From positions 124,001-188,000 of the forward strand of contig JAZSEA010000075.1 of the NCBI GenBank assembly GCA_045531455.1: a stretch of 64,000 bases of DNA, read 5' to 3'. Positions 50,436 through 59,753 of the stretch are shown here, one piece after another; position 1 is the first letter of the stretch, and each line of letters begins with the position of its first letter. The notes below the pieces were generated by a model. The model had not been told where the DNA came from, made no database searches, and saw only the letters and a program-made list of their open reading frames with translations. The DNA is from CAG-390 sp045531455 (GTDB lineage: Bacteria; Bacillota; Clostridia; Oscillospirales; CAG-272). Both the position numbers and the translations under genes were made by a program.

Positions 50436-52757
50436 TTAATTACAACTTACAGTCAACTTACCGTCTTCAGTATCAATTTTTACGGAAGTGATTTTACCGC
50501 AAACATCGGATACTATCGCTTCGGCAATAGGATCCTCTATATTGCGCTGAATATATCTTCGCATATTCCGCGCTCCGTACTTTGCGGAATACGACTCCTC
50601 CGCGATAAATCTCGCCGCTTCTTCTGTGTAGTTCAGAGCGATTCCTCTTTCCGCAAGAACAGAAGAAAGATCTCCGAGCATTATCTTGACGATCTCGCAA
50701 AAATCTGCTGAGCTCAGCGAATTGAATACGATAACTTCATCAACACGATTAATGAATTCGGGTCTCAAGAACTCAAGAAGTGCCTTTTCAACTCTGCTCT
50801 TCTCCGCCTCAATTTGAGAGGAAGTAAAGCCGAGAGCGGAGGCAGATCTGCCCGAGCCTGCATTTGTTGTCATAACAACCACTACGTTTTCGAAGTTAAC
50901 GGAACGTCCCTGTGCATCGGTCACTCTGCCGTCATCAAGGATCTGAAGCAGTACGTTCAAAACATCGGGATGCGCCTTTTCAATCTCGTCGAACAGAACG
51001 ACCGAGTAAGGTCTGCGTCTGATCTTTTCGGTGAGCTGACCTGCCTCTTCATATCCAACGTAGCCAGGAGGAGATCCGATAAGTCTCGAAACCGAATGCT
51101 TCTCCATAAATTCGGACATGTCAAATCTGATGAGTGTTTCGGGTGTATTGAAGAGATCCGCCGCCAATACTTTAACAAGCTCGGTTTTTCCGACACCGGT
51201 AGGTCCTGCAAAAATGAATGATACAGGTTTTCTCTTATATGTGATACCAGCACGATTTCTCTTGATCGCTCTGGCAACAGCAGAAACAGCCTCGTCCTGA
51301 CCTATAATGCGGGATTTCAGTCTGTCTTCCAATTTATCTATAAGAACAAATTCATTTTCCTTTATAGTGGTCGCCGGCACACCGGTCCAGATCTCGATAA
51401 CAGATGCAATATCCTCGAGCGTCAAAACTACCTGTGCGCACTCAGCTTCAAGAGATTCAAGTTTCTCGGATAGAGCAAGCTCTCTTGCCTTGATCTTTGC
51501 GATCCTTTCGTACTTTTTCTCTTCGTTCTTTTCGGTAGCCGCTTCCTCTTCTTCACGTTCCTCCTTGAGCTTAAGGAGTTCTTCTCGGATAGAATAGGAT
51601 TCATTAATAGCAGAGCTTGAGAGAGAAAGAGATGCCGCAGCTTCGTCAAGCAAGTCTATTGCTTTGTCGGGAAGAAATCTGTCTGTGATGTAACGCTCGG
51701 AAAGCATAACCGTGCGAAGAATAACGGAATCCGGTACCTTGATACGGTGGTATTCCTCATAGTAATGCTTGATTCCCTCGAGCATTTTGGCTGCTTCTTC
51801 TACAGACGGTTCATTAACCGTTACAGGCTGAAAACGTCTTTCAAGTGCAGAATCCTTCTCAATGTACTTGCGGTACTCATTTAGAGTAGTGGCACCGATA
51901 ACTCTTATCTCGCCTCTCGAAAGTGCGGGCTTCATAATATTTGCGGCATTGGTGCTTCCTTCGCCTCCGCCGGTTCCGACAATGCTGTGAACTTCGTCGA
52001 TGACGAGAATGATATTGCCCGCAGCCTTGACTTCATTGATCAAACCGAGCATTCTCTGCTCAAATTGACCTCTGAACTGCGTTCCTGCAACAAGCGCGGT
52101 AAGATCAACGAGATAGAGCTCGGTGTTTTTAAGTCTGTAAGGAACGTCCCCCGATGCAATTCTTTGAGCTAGAGCTTCGGCGATAGCAGTCTTGCCTACT
52201 CCGGGTTCTCCTATGAGGCAGGGATTATTCTTTTGCCTTCTGCAAAGGATCTGGATCACTCTTGCGAGTTCATTCTGTCTGCCGACAATATGATCAAGTC
52301 GGCCTTTCCTAGCCATATCGGTAAGATTTTTGCAATATCTGTCAAGAATCTCGCGCTTGGGCTTCGAGTCTTCTTTTTTCTTTTTACCTTTATCCTTGCC
52401 TGATTTTTCCGCATCGGAGGCATCAACTTCTTTACCTCCGAAAGCCTCGTTAATGATCTTCTGGATATTAATCGAAGGCGCACCGCCATCATCGGGAAGA
52501 GCGGGATTTTCGTCATCTTCAAGACCTTCGATAAGGTCGTTTGACTCTGCGAGCTCAGCCATATTCTTTTCAAGCTCATCGAGCTGATCCTCAGAAATAC
52601 CTAATTTTTTGAGTTGATCGCCCATAATATCGTCTACGGGAACTCCCATTTCACGGGCGCACTGGAGACAAAGCCCTTCGGTTTTCTTTTCGCCGTTTTC
52701 AAGTTTTGTCACAAACACTACGGCGTATCTTTTTTTACATTTTGCACATTTAACCAT
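50436..52757 (-). CDS. ClpE-like Hsp100 AAA+ ATPase
   Basis: Protein unfoldase expected to partner with ClpP. 773 residues. In place of the Clp N-repeat it carries a C4 zinc finger (Cys4, Cys7, Cys30, Cys33), as in ClpE, then an acidic and Lys-rich linker (about 50-135). AAA1 has Walker A GEPGVGKT (183-190) and VIDEVHSIVGTGGGEG; a coiled-coil M-like domain (about 385-440) rich in Glu and Lys; AAA2 has GPTGVGKTELVKVLA, VLFDEIEKAHPDVLNVLLQILDDGR, and the ClpP-docking LGF in SASALGFTSS. ClpC is also a common label, but the zinc finger points to ClpE. It follows the CvpA gene by 28 bases. Confidence 0.92.
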   Translation of the reverse strand: MVKCAKCKKRYAVVFVTKLENGEKKTEGLCLQCAREMGVPVDDIMGDQLKKLGISEDQLDELEKNMAELAESNDLIEGLEDDENPALPDDGGAPSINIQKIINEAFGGKEVDASDAEKSGKDKGKKKKEDSKPKREILDRYCKNLTDMARKGRLDHIVGRQNELARVIQILCRRQKNNPCLIGEPGVGKTAIAEALAQRIASGDVPYRLKNTELYLVDLTALVAGTQFRGQFEQRMLGLINEVKAAGNIILVIDEVHSIVGTGGGEGSTNAANIMKPALSRGEIRVIGATTLNEYRKYIEKDSALERRFQPVTVNEPSVEEAAKMLEGIKHYYEEYHRIKVPDSVILRTVMLSERYITDRFLPDKAIDLLDEAAASLSLSSSAINESYSIREELLKLKEEREEEEAATEKNEEKKYERIAKIKARELALSEKLESLEAECAQVVLTLEDIASVIEIWTGVPATTIKENEFVLIDKLEDRLKSRIIGQDEAVSAVARAIKRNRAGITYKRKPVSFIFAGPTGVGKTELVKVLAADLFNTPETLIRFDMSEFMEKHSVSRLIGSPPGYVGYEEAGQLTEKIRRRPYSVVLFDEIEKAHPDVLNVLLQILDDGRVTDAQGRSVNFENVVVVMTTNAGSGRSASALGFTSSQIEAEKSRVEKALLEFLRPEFINRVDEVIVFNSLSSADFCEIVKIMLGDLSSVLAERGIALNYTEEAARFIAEESYSAKYGARNMRRYIQRNIEDPIAEAIVSDVCGKITSVKIDTEDGKLTVSCN

Positions 52758-52785
52758 TGATTTAACCTCTATAATAACGAAAGAA

Positions 52786-53529
52786 CTACTGTACCTTGAT
52801 ATTGATAAAATCTATCGGAGACAGTTCACAGAAGAAATTGAATATTCTCGAGCCTTCCGTAAGACTGTACAATACTTCGTTTGAAGAGCTGCTCATAAAG
52901 CTATGCTCAACGAATATTCCGACAAGCAAGCACAGTATCCATACTATAACGAATCCCTCACCGATTCCGAACAGGAAACCTAAAAGCGAATCAAGCGAGT
53001 GAATGATCGGCAATTTAACAACAAGCTTCAATACGAGTCCTACTAACACAAACGCGAGTATCGATGCAAGGAAAATCGCGATTATGCCCACAGCATTTGA
53101 AAGCGTGTGAGAAATCGGCATTGCAATCGCCTCAGCCATCGAATACAATTCTTCTTCGCTTACCGTAAGAGAAACAGAAAATTTAGAAGAAAGCTCTTCA
53201 ACGCTTGTTCCGCAATGAGAAAGAAGCTGTAAAAATTCATCGGGGAGAGTTTCAAAGAGTTCGGATACGTTATACTCTCCTCCATTATTATCAACAAGCT
53301 GAGCAACCACATCATAAGCGTACGAAGTAACGTGCTCAAGCACAAAATTATCGTAAATCCATTCGCCGATAATCGGACCGAATAAATAAGCTACAACGAA
53401 GGAACCGATCACCGTGACCGTCCTCCAAATAGATTTGACAAATCCCTTTTGTGTAGCTAGAACAACGATCAAAAGGAATATCAGGACAAACAAAATGTCC
53501 AAAAGCCAATTAATTATCATAATATACAT
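52786..53529 (-). CDS. CvpA family membrane protein
   Basis: 247 residues with about five helices; helix one and the following GFVKSIWRTVTVIGSFVVAYLFGP (about 29-52) are the CvpA core, and the second half has GIIAIFLASILAFVLVGLVLK and LLGFLFGIGEGFVIVWILCLL. A central insert (about 75-145) is polar and acidic. CvpA proteins are linked to colicin V production in E. coli and to envelope functions elsewhere; the role here is unknown. The start at 53529 or a second ATG three codons in are both possible; the ribosome site (TAGG) is weak. Between DUF5711 and the ClpE-like gene. Confidence 0.82.
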   Translation of the reverse strand: MYIMIINWLLDILFVLIFLLIVVLATQKGFVKSIWRTVTVIGSFVVAYLFGPIIGEWIYDNFVLEHVTSYAYDVVAQLVDNNGGEYNVSELFETLPDEFLQLLSHCGTSVEELSSKFSVSLTVSEEELYSMAEAIAMPISHTLSNAVGIIAIFLASILAFVLVGLVLKLVVKLPIIHSLDSLLGFLFGIGEGFVIVWILCLLVGIFVEHSFMSSSSNEVLYSLTEGSRIFNFFCELSPIDFINIKVQ

Positions 53530-53547
53530 AAACCTAAAATCAGTTTT

Positions 53548-54795
53548 TTACCAGTTGCATTTGATCAATTCCGCGGCGGTATCAGAACAATAATAAAACG
53601 ATCTGCTGTCAAGCGCAAGAAGCTTGCATCCGTAATGTGCAGAATCGATCTTAACACGCTCTTCTAACGATCCGTTCAAGCAAAGTACGTACTTACTTGT
53701 AAGAATGTAAGATGAAGATTCGTATAGCTCAATATCAAAAGCAGTATCTGCAAGCTCGTACTTATACGCAATATTACCTCTTTTATCAATACACACGGCA
53801 GTATACGAAATGTCAAAACCTTTGTTTTTAAAAAGAAGCAAAACATGAGACATACTGATTCTGAAATCATTGAGGCTCGCACCCTCGTATTTATAGCATA
53901 AGCTCTCGTTAGCGTTATTATCATAAAGCCATACGGAATCGCTGCATACCAAAGCGTATCCATAGTCAGTTATTCTGCATCCAAGAGGAAAGCCCGAGCT
54001 TTGTTCCGACTTCGATACTACATCTCCGCTTTCGGGATCGGCGATAAGAATTTCGGTATCAAATGACGTTTTCGATTCATCTGCATCAACCGAAACAATC
54101 ATAATCGTATCATTTGTAAGATCGACCGAAACAATATGACTATTCTTATTAAACCTCGTAATAAGATTAAAGTCATCATTATAGACTTCAACAACACTTG
54201 CGAATTCATCGGACGAAGTAACAAATGCGTAACAACCATTGTCCGCCACGGCGCATGCCTTTATAGTTTTGTCGCATTCGGAAGAATATACTTTTGAAAA
54301 AGCATTGTAGACGGAATATCTCCCGCTTCCCTGCTCATAAACGACAACGTACTTTTCGGATGCAGAAATTACGGGTTCGCTGTAATCAATATACTCCGAG
54401 CAGTTCTGTCTGCCTGTGCCTGAAAAGACCGAAATCCCCGAGGCTCTGCAAACTGCAAGACCGTTTCCGTATACGGCAAAACCTTTTAAAGAATCAGGAG
54501 AATAACGTATAGGTTGGCGCGTAGAATCCTTATTTTCCTCCAAAGTAAGCGCAAAATTCCTCATAATGTAATCAAGATTGTCATAGCTGAAGCTTCTTGC
54601 GCTGATAAAAGCCGACGAAACGATAAATACCAGCAAACTTGCGAAGACAGCAAAGGAAATCATTCTGAAGATCACCGCAGCCGTATCATAAAATGAATTA
54701 TAAGGATCGTTTTCGCTCAAGCCTGCGGAAAGCTTTTCAATATCAATGCTATTGTCATTCTCGGCTTTCTTAGCTGTTCTAACAAGTTTCTTCAT
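53548..54795 (-). CDS. DUF5711-like membrane-anchored beta-propeller protein
   Basis: 415 residues with a cytoplasmic N-terminus, one transmembrane helix (about 42-66) and an extracytoplasmic region of about 340 residues made of repeating beta-blade-like strands (for example GFAVYGNGLAVCRASGISVFS, KYVVVYEQGSGRYSVYNAFS and GYALVCSDSVWLYDNNA). This fits the DUF5711 family of clostridia. The function is unknown; propeller folds usually mediate binding. It has a consensus ribosome site (AAAGGAGG) and lies between truA and the CvpA gene. Confidence 0.75.
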   Translation of the reverse strand: MKKLVRTAKKAENDNSIDIEKLSAGLSENDPYNSFYDTAAVIFRMISFAVFASLLVFIVSSAFISARSFSYDNLDYIMRNFALTLEENKDSTRQPIRYSPDSLKGFAVYGNGLAVCRASGISVFSGTGRQNCSEYIDYSEPVISASEKYVVVYEQGSGRYSVYNAFSKVYSSECDKTIKACAVADNGCYAFVTSSDEFASVVEVYNDDFNLITRFNKNSHIVSVDLTNDTIMIVSVDADESKTSFDTEILIADPESGDVVSKSEQSSGFPLGCRITDYGYALVCSDSVWLYDNNANESLCYKYEGASLNDFRISMSHVLLLFKNKGFDISYTAVCIDKRGNIAYKYELADTAFDIELYESSSYILTSKYVLCLNGSLEERVKIDSAHYGCKLLALDSRSFYYCSDTAAELIKCNW

Positions 54796-54821
54796 AATGC
54801 TACCTCCTTTGCAAAATATAT

Positions 54822-55583
54822 TTATTCGTATTTGACGTCAACAAGGTATAATCCGTCGGGCGGAAGAGTTGCGCCTGCCAGTCGTCTGTCCCCGGATTCA
54901 ATAATTTTAATGATATCATCGGGTGAAATATCACCTTTAGCTACGTCAAGCAGAGTGCCGCATATGATTCTTACCATATTGTATAAGAATCCGTTTGCGG
55001 AAATTCTGATCAGTATTTCGTCTTTGCATTTGTTGACTTCGCAAGAATAGACGTTGCGAACAGTATCCGTAACCTTAGACCCCGAAGCCATAAATGCTGC
55101 AAAATTATGCTCACCGCAAATATTCGCGGCAGCTTTTTGCATTAACGAGACACCTTCCTCGTCAATATATTTGGCGTAATGAAATGACTTTTTGACCAAG
55201 AAAGGATCTCTGTGCTTCGCGTTCAGAATACGGTATTCGTAAGTCTTACTGACGACGGAATATCTTGCGTGAAAATCTTCCGAAACGAATTCGGCATAAT
55301 AAACCGAAATATCCTCGGGTAAACGAACGTTAAGCGCTTGAGGGATTCTTTCGGCGGGGATTGTTGAATTGAGCCCATTTTCACCGTGTACCTGAACTGT
55401 AGCACAGAAGCATCTTGCGTGAACGCCCGCGTCAGTTCTGCTGCATCCCGTAACGTCGCATTTCACTCCGAAAAGATCAGCAGTCGCTTTATTCAGTTCG
55501 TTCTGAATCGTCGGTGCGTTTTTCTGAACCTGATAGCCCGCGTAAGCAGAGCCGTCATATTTGAGTTTGATAAACAGCTTCAT
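54822..55583 (-). CDS. truA: tRNA pseudouridine synthase A
   Basis: Makes pseudouridines 38-40 in tRNA anticodon arms. The start is the ATG at 55581-55583 (MKLFIKLKYDGSAYAGYQVQ), overlapping the ecfT stop; a 49-residue in-frame extension lies within ecfT. 253 residues. The catalytic Asp is in CSRTDAGVHAR near 52; the conserved FHARYSVVSKTYEYRI and FLYNMVRIICGTLLDVAKG are present. TruA follows ecfT in many Bacillota. Confidence 0.96.
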   Translation of the reverse strand: MKLFIKLKYDGSAYAGYQVQKNAPTIQNELNKATADLFGVKCDVTGCSRTDAGVHARCFCATVQVHGENGLNSTIPAERIPQALNVRLPEDISVYYAEFVSEDFHARYSVVSKTYEYRILNAKHRDPFLVKKSFHYAKYIDEEGVSLMQKAAANICGEHNFAAFMASGSKVTDTVRNVYSCEVNKCKDEILIRISANGFLYNMVRIICGTLLDVAKGDISPDDIIKIIESGDRRLAGATLPPDGLYLVDVKYE

Positions 55584-56404
55584 CGCATCACGAATCCGAA
55601 GGCAACGAAGTTCAAAGCGATCATTCCGGCTACTGCGGCAAGCATTATCGCCAAAGCGAGATAATCCTTGAATTTCATCTTTGTAACGGTCATTCTCGTT
55701 CTTCCCGATCCGCCGTGATAGCAACGGCATTCCATTGCCGTAGCCAGTTCATCCGAACGTCTGAAAGCAGAGACAAATAATGGTATCAGCACGGGAATCA
55801 ACGCCTTTGCTCTTTGAATAAGAGAGCCGTTCGTGAAATCTGCGCCTCTTGCCTTCTGAGCGGTCATAATTTTTTCCGTTTCCTCGGAAAGTGCGGGAAT
55901 AAATCGCAGTACAATCGACATCATCATTGCAAAATCATGCACGGGTACCTTGATCTTCTTGAGAGGAGAAAGCAGGGATTCGATTGAATATGTCAGCTGA
56001 ATAGGTGTCGTAGTAAAGGAGATAAGAACGCTCGAGGTCAAGATCAAGCATAAGATTCTGATAGCGATAAAGAGTGCATGCCAAAGACCCTCGGGATATA
56101 GCTCGATTATCCACCATTTAAAAAGTGGCTCTCCTTCGCCTTTAGTCAAAAAAATATTGATGATAAAGGTAAAGATCAATATGAAAATGATCGCGCGCAA
56201 AGATCGAAGAACGATTCTGAGCGGAATCTTAGATAGAAGCACTACGCTAATGGTGGCTACAAACAGGAAGGCGAAGGACGCAAGACTCTTGCAGAAAAAT
56301 ACGGCAACGATAAAAATTGTTGCAAGAAGAATTTTTGTTCTTCCGTCGAGTCTGTGAATTATTGAATCGGACGGATAATACTGACCGAGAGAAATGCTTT
56401 TCAT
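55580..56404 (-). CDS. ecfT: Energy-coupling factor transporter transmembrane subunit EcfT
   Basis: Scaffold membrane subunit of the ECF vitamin importer; it couples ATP hydrolysis by EcfA1/EcfA2 to substrate-binding S components, none of which is in the window. The start is the ATG at 56402-56404 (MKSISLGQYYPSDSI) after GGAGGAGG, overlapping ecfA2; 274 residues. Typical are the N-terminal LDGRTKILLA, five or so helices, and the Ala-Arg-Gly coupling helices, AQKARGADFTNG near 180 and ECRCYHGG-type near 225. It overlaps truA. Confidence 0.94.
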   Translation of the reverse strand: MKSISLGQYYPSDSIIHRLDGRTKILLATIFIVAVFFCKSLASFAFLFVATISVVLLSKIPLRIVLRSLRAIIFILIFTFIINIFLTKGEGEPLFKWWIIELYPEGLWHALFIAIRILCLILTSSVLISFTTTPIQLTYSIESLLSPLKKIKVPVHDFAMMMSIVLRFIPALSEETEKIMTAQKARGADFTNGSLIQRAKALIPVLIPLFVSAFRRSDELATAMECRCYHGGSGRTRMTVTKMKFKDYLALAIMLAAVAGMIALNFVAFGFVMR

Positions 56405-57264
56405 TTGCAACCTCCTCCGATCAATTTGCAGAGAAAATCTGCAGCTTGATCAACTGTATATATCGCTCCGTCGGCCTTATATCCTCTGTCAGCAAGCATC
56501 ATTGCGATCCTTGTGATTTCGGGTACGTCGAGACCAGCATCCAGAAGGATATGAGGCTCCGAAAAGACTGAAGCAGTATCTCCTTCTGCCAGGAGCGCGC
56601 CGTTTCTGAGAACAGCGATGCGGTCACATCTTTCAGCCATATCTTCCATACTGTGAGATACTATGATCACGGTTGCATTTTCTGTCCTGCGATACTCTTC
56701 TATAGCGTCAAAAATATTTTTTCTGCCTTCGGGATCCAGTCCTGCCGCAGGCTCGTCAAGGACAAGGATCTCAGGCTTCATAGCCATGATTCCCGCAATT
56801 ACAACTCTTCTCTTTTGACCGCCCGAAAGTTCAAATGGCGATTTCTCAAGCACGGAAGGATCGAGACCGACCAGCGCAGAATATCTTACAACGCGCTCGT
56901 TGATCTCTTCGGCATCAAGCCCCATATTCATAGGTCCGAATGCAATATCGGCAGAAACTGTTTCTTCAAAAAGCTGATACTCGGGATACTGCATTACTAG
57001 TCCGACACGGAATCTGATCTTTCCGATCTCTTTCGGAACCGACCAGATGTCTTTTCCGTCGAGAAAAACAGTTCCCGACGAAGGGCGTTCGAGACCGTTG
57101 AGCAAGCGCACAAGCGTTGATTTGCCCGAGCCGGTATGTCCGATTATACCCGTCACCGAGCCTTCTTCAATTGCCAGGTTAATGTTATTCAAGGCATGAG
57201 CCTCAAACGGTGTTTTTGCACCGTACACGTAGCTCACGTCTTTAAGTTCAAGTTTATACTTCAT
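56401..57264 (-). CDS. ecfA2: Energy-coupling factor transporter ATPase EcfA2
   Basis: ABC-type ATPase of 287 residues. Walker A GHTGSGKST near 42, Q loop VMQYPEYQLFE near 88, ABC signature PFELSGGQKRRV near 142, Walker B ILVLDEPAAGLD near 162, switch His in IIVSHSMEDM. A valine/isoleucine-rich C-terminal domain follows. The context (ecfA1 upstream, ecfT downstream with a four-base overlap) fits EcfA2 rather than a general ABC protein. The stop overlaps the ecfT ATG. Confidence 0.95.
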   Translation of the reverse strand: MKYKLELKDVSYVYGAKTPFEAHALNNINLAIEEGSVTGIIGHTGSGKSTLVRLLNGLERPSSGTVFLDGKDIWSVPKEIGKIRFRVGLVMQYPEYQLFEETVSADIAFGPMNMGLDAEEINERVVRYSALVGLDPSVLEKSPFELSGGQKRRVVIAGIMAMKPEILVLDEPAAGLDPEGRKNIFDAIEEYRRTENATVIIVSHSMEDMAERCDRIAVLRNGALLAEGDTASVFSEPHILLDAGLDVPEITRIAMMLADRGYKADGAIYTVDQAADFLCKLIGGGCK

Positions 57265-57303
57265 TGTATTCCACGTTTCAAAACACTAAAAGTGCCTAAT
57301 TTG

Positions 57304-58173
57304 TTAATTTGCTTCAATTAAAGCGCATATGCTTTCGACTGCATCCTCCGAGGTTATCGGAATATCTTTGACATTGATACCGCATGCAGCAAGCTTATGC
57401 AGAAGGAGTGCGCTCTGCGGTAGTTCAAGACCCGCTTTTTTGATAAGAGCGGCGTCTGCGAAAATCTCCTTCGGAGTTGCATCGGCAATGATCTTACCGT
57501 TATCCATTACGATGATCCTGTCGGCACGTACCGCCTCGCTCATATGGTGGGTAATGTTCAAGACTGTAATTCCGCGGTCGCGAACCATATGCTCCATCGT
57601 ATCAAGAACTTCAGCGCGACCGATGGGATCGAGCATTGCAGTAGATTCATCAAATATCATACAATCGGGCATCATAGCGATTATTCCCGCGATAGCAACT
57701 CTTTGCTTTTGTCCGCCCGAAAGTCTGTGCGGCTCGTGATGAGCAAATTCTGACATACCTACTGCAGCCAACGCATCGTCAACGCGCTTTCTAATCTCGG
57801 CAGAAGGTACCCCGATATTCTCGGGACCGAAAGCAACGTCCTCTTCAACTATAGTAGCAACGATCTGGTTATCAGGATTCTGAAACACCATGCCGATACT
57901 TCTGCGAAGTTCGATAATCTCTTCGTCGGTAAGATCACCGCAAACCGATTTGCCATCGATGAGTATATCGCCGCCGCTTGGTTCAAGAACGAGATTCAAC
58001 AGTTTCGCAAAGGTAGATTTTCCTGATCCGTTTCTGCCAACAACCGCTACGTATTCTCCGCGTTCAATTGCAGTACTTACGCCGCGAAGGGCGAAGTTCT
58101 GTTCACTGTCTTCGGTGGCGGGATCATCATAGCTGAAGGTGAGATCCTTGGTTTCTATGAAATGAGCGCTCAT
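57304..58173 (-). CDS. ecfA1: Energy-coupling factor transporter ATPase EcfA1
   Basis: ABC-type ATPase of 289 residues. The start is the ATG at 58171-58173 (MSAHFIETKDLTFSYDD), overlapping the upstream methyltransferase stop; a 33-residue in-frame extension is not coding-like. Walker A GRNGSGKST near 46; Q loop MVFQNPDNQIVA; signature PHRLSGGQKQRVAIAG; Walker B CMIFDESTAMLD, where the usual DEP Pro is a Ser (as in other EcfA1 proteins); switch His in NITHHMSEA. Pairs with EcfA2 and EcfT. Confidence 0.95.
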   Translation of the reverse strand: MSAHFIETKDLTFSYDDPATEDSEQNFALRGVSTAIERGEYVAVVGRNGSGKSTFAKLLNLVLEPSGGDILIDGKSVCGDLTDEEIIELRRSIGMVFQNPDNQIVATIVEEDVAFGPENIGVPSAEIRKRVDDALAAVGMSEFAHHEPHRLSGGQKQRVAIAGIIAMMPDCMIFDESTAMLDPIGRAEVLDTMEHMVRDRGITVLNITHHMSEAVRADRIIVMDNGKIIADATPKEIFADAALIKKAGLELPQSALLLHKLAACGINVKDIPITSEDAVESICALIEAN

Positions 58174-59057
58174 TTTCCATCTCCTCCAATGGAGGTCCAT
58201 CTTGCACTCGCGCCCGCGGGCAAAGCGGTTCCTCTCGAAGCAACCGGGAGAGCAATCTCGCCCGCTTCGCATTTTCCACCGTATCTCGAAGTAATTTCAA
58301 GGTCGATCATATACTTCATAGTTAAAGGTGAAAGTCCGGTTGTATATGAATTGACGAGGAAAAATAAGGGTCTGTCGGAAAGAAGCTGAGCACAAAGCTT
58401 TATGAGCTCATCGATAGCTTCTTCGATCTTCCACACTTCACCGGAAGGACCTCTGCCGTACGAAGGAGGATCCATAATGATAGCTTCATATTTATGACCG
58501 CGTCGGATCTCGCGCTCGACGAATTTCTTGCAGTCATCGACAATGTATCTGATAGGAGCGTCGGCGAGTCCCGAAAGAGCAGCGTTTTCCTTTGCCTGCG
58601 CTACCATACCCTTTGCAGCATCAACATGGCAAACGGACGCGCCTGCGGCGGCAGCGGCGACTGTCGCGCCTCCTGTATACGCAAAGAGATTTAGGACTTT
58701 TACGGGATAGGGACAAGCCTTGATAAGAGAAGAAAACCAATCCCAGTTCACAGCCTGCTCCGGGAAAAGTCCCGTATGCTTAAATCCCATAGGTCTCAGA
58801 ACAAAATTCAAGTTACCGTATGAGATATTCCATTCCTTGGGAAGTCTATTCACCTTCCATCCGCCGCCTCCCGATGAAGAACGGTTATAAACGCCGTGCG
58901 CCTTTCTCCATTCGGGAAGGGTCTTTTCGGTCTTCCATATTACCTGAGGGTCGGGACGTACAAGAATATAGTCTCCCCACTTTTCAAGTCGTTCTCCATC
59001 GGAAGTATCAAGCAATTTGTAATCTTTCCAATTTTCAGCAATCCACATATCAATCAA
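58170..59057 (-). CDS. Class I SAM-dependent (RlmI-like) methyltransferase
   Basis: 295 residues. The SAM-binding loop VLNLFAYTGGATVAAAAAGA is near 130-150, then CHVDAAKGMVAQAKENA, and the catalytic NPPY-like MDPPSYGRG near 210 (DPPS), as in RlmI/RlmK rRNA cytosine methyltransferases. An N-terminal PUA-like region is short or absent: the protein starts with a strand-rich region of about 100 residues. The target, probably 23S rRNA, is inferred. It overlaps ruvC (ATGA) and ecfA1, so the three are translationally linked. Confidence 0.85.
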   Translation of the reverse strand: MIDMWIAENWKDYKLLDTSDGERLEKWGDYILVRPDPQVIWKTEKTLPEWRKAHGVYNRSSSGGGGWKVNRLPKEWNISYGNLNFVLRPMGFKHTGLFPEQAVNWDWFSSLIKACPYPVKVLNLFAYTGGATVAAAAAGASVCHVDAAKGMVAQAKENAALSGLADAPIRYIVDDCKKFVEREIRRGHKYEAIIMDPPSYGRGPSGEVWKIEEAIDELIKLCAQLLSDRPLFFLVNSYTTGLSPLTMKYMIDLEITSRYGGKCEAGEIALPVASRGTALPAGASARWTSIGGDGK

Positions 59058-59557
59058 ACCTGTCCGTTAAAGTATTTTGCAATTCTTGAACCTCCGCAAT
59101 GGGCATGGCATATCGCAATTGCAAGAGCGTCAGCCGTATCATCGGGTTTTGGCGGTGCAGGAAGCGACAAAAGCAGAGTAACCATTGTAATCACCTGTTT
59201 TTTATCCGCTCTTCCGTAACCAACAACCGATTGTTTAACCTGCAGAGGCGTGTATTCATTGATATCAAGCTTATGATGCTCCGCGCACAAAAGGATCACT
59301 CCGCGAGCTTCGGCAACCCTGATACCCGTAGTAATATTCGTATTGAAGAAAAGCTCCTCGATTGCTACTGCTTCCGGATAATATTTTTCGATTATCTCCG
59401 ACAGATCCTTGTAGATCTTATCAAGTCGCTTCTCTACCGTAAGCTTTGTCGGGGTCTGTATCGAACCGTAAGCAACGGGTACATGTTTAAAGCCGTTTGT
59501 CTCAATAACCCCCCATCCTATTGTTGCAAGTCCGGGGTCAATTCCTAAAATTCTCAT
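59054..59557 (-). CDS. ruvC: Holliday junction resolvase RuvC
   Basis: Cuts Holliday junctions in recombinational repair. 167 residues. The catalytic acids are visible: Asp in GIDPGLATIGWG (residue 6), Glu in AIEELFFNTN near 67, and the Asp pair in KPDDTADALAIAICH near 140. It is first in the minus-strand run, with a perfect promoter, and is divergent from yfhO, while ruvA and ruvB are on the other strand 3 kb away. The start ATG follows GTAGGGATATAT. Confidence 0.97.
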   Translation of the reverse strand: MRILGIDPGLATIGWGVIETNGFKHVPVAYGSIQTPTKLTVEKRLDKIYKDLSEIIEKYYPEAVAIEELFFNTNITTGIRVAEARGVILLCAEHHKLDINEYTPLQVKQSVVGYGRADKKQVITMVTLLLSLPAPPKPDDTADALAIAICHAHCGGSRIAKYFNGQV

Positions 59558-59592
59558 ATATATCCCTACTACTCAAAAATTAACCATTATAG

Positions 59593-59621
59593 ATTATACC
59601 ACAATTCCGTTAGAATGTCAA
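59593..59621 (-). promoter_or_regulatory. Consensus SigA promoter of the ruvC operon
   Basis: On the minus strand a perfect TTGACA (59616-59621), a 17-base spacer and a perfect TATAAT (59593-59598), 35 bases upstream of the ruvC ATG. Confidence 0.9.
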
Positions 59622-59693
59622 ATAGGATTATGAATATTTTTATTTATTATTTGTATCTTTTATTTGTTTCTTTAAAAAAATCTCACAAACTTG

Positions 59694-59722
59694 TTTACTT
59701 ATTTCTTTTTTTATGTTATAAT
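59694..59722 (+). promoter_or_regulatory. SigA-type promoter of yfhO
   Basis: TTTACT (59694-59699), a 17-base spacer, TATAAT (59717-59722) with a TG-containing extension (TATGT before it); the ATG is 31 bases on. Confidence 0.65.
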
Positions 59723-59753
59723 TAACATTAACAATGTTTAACGGAGAATTACT

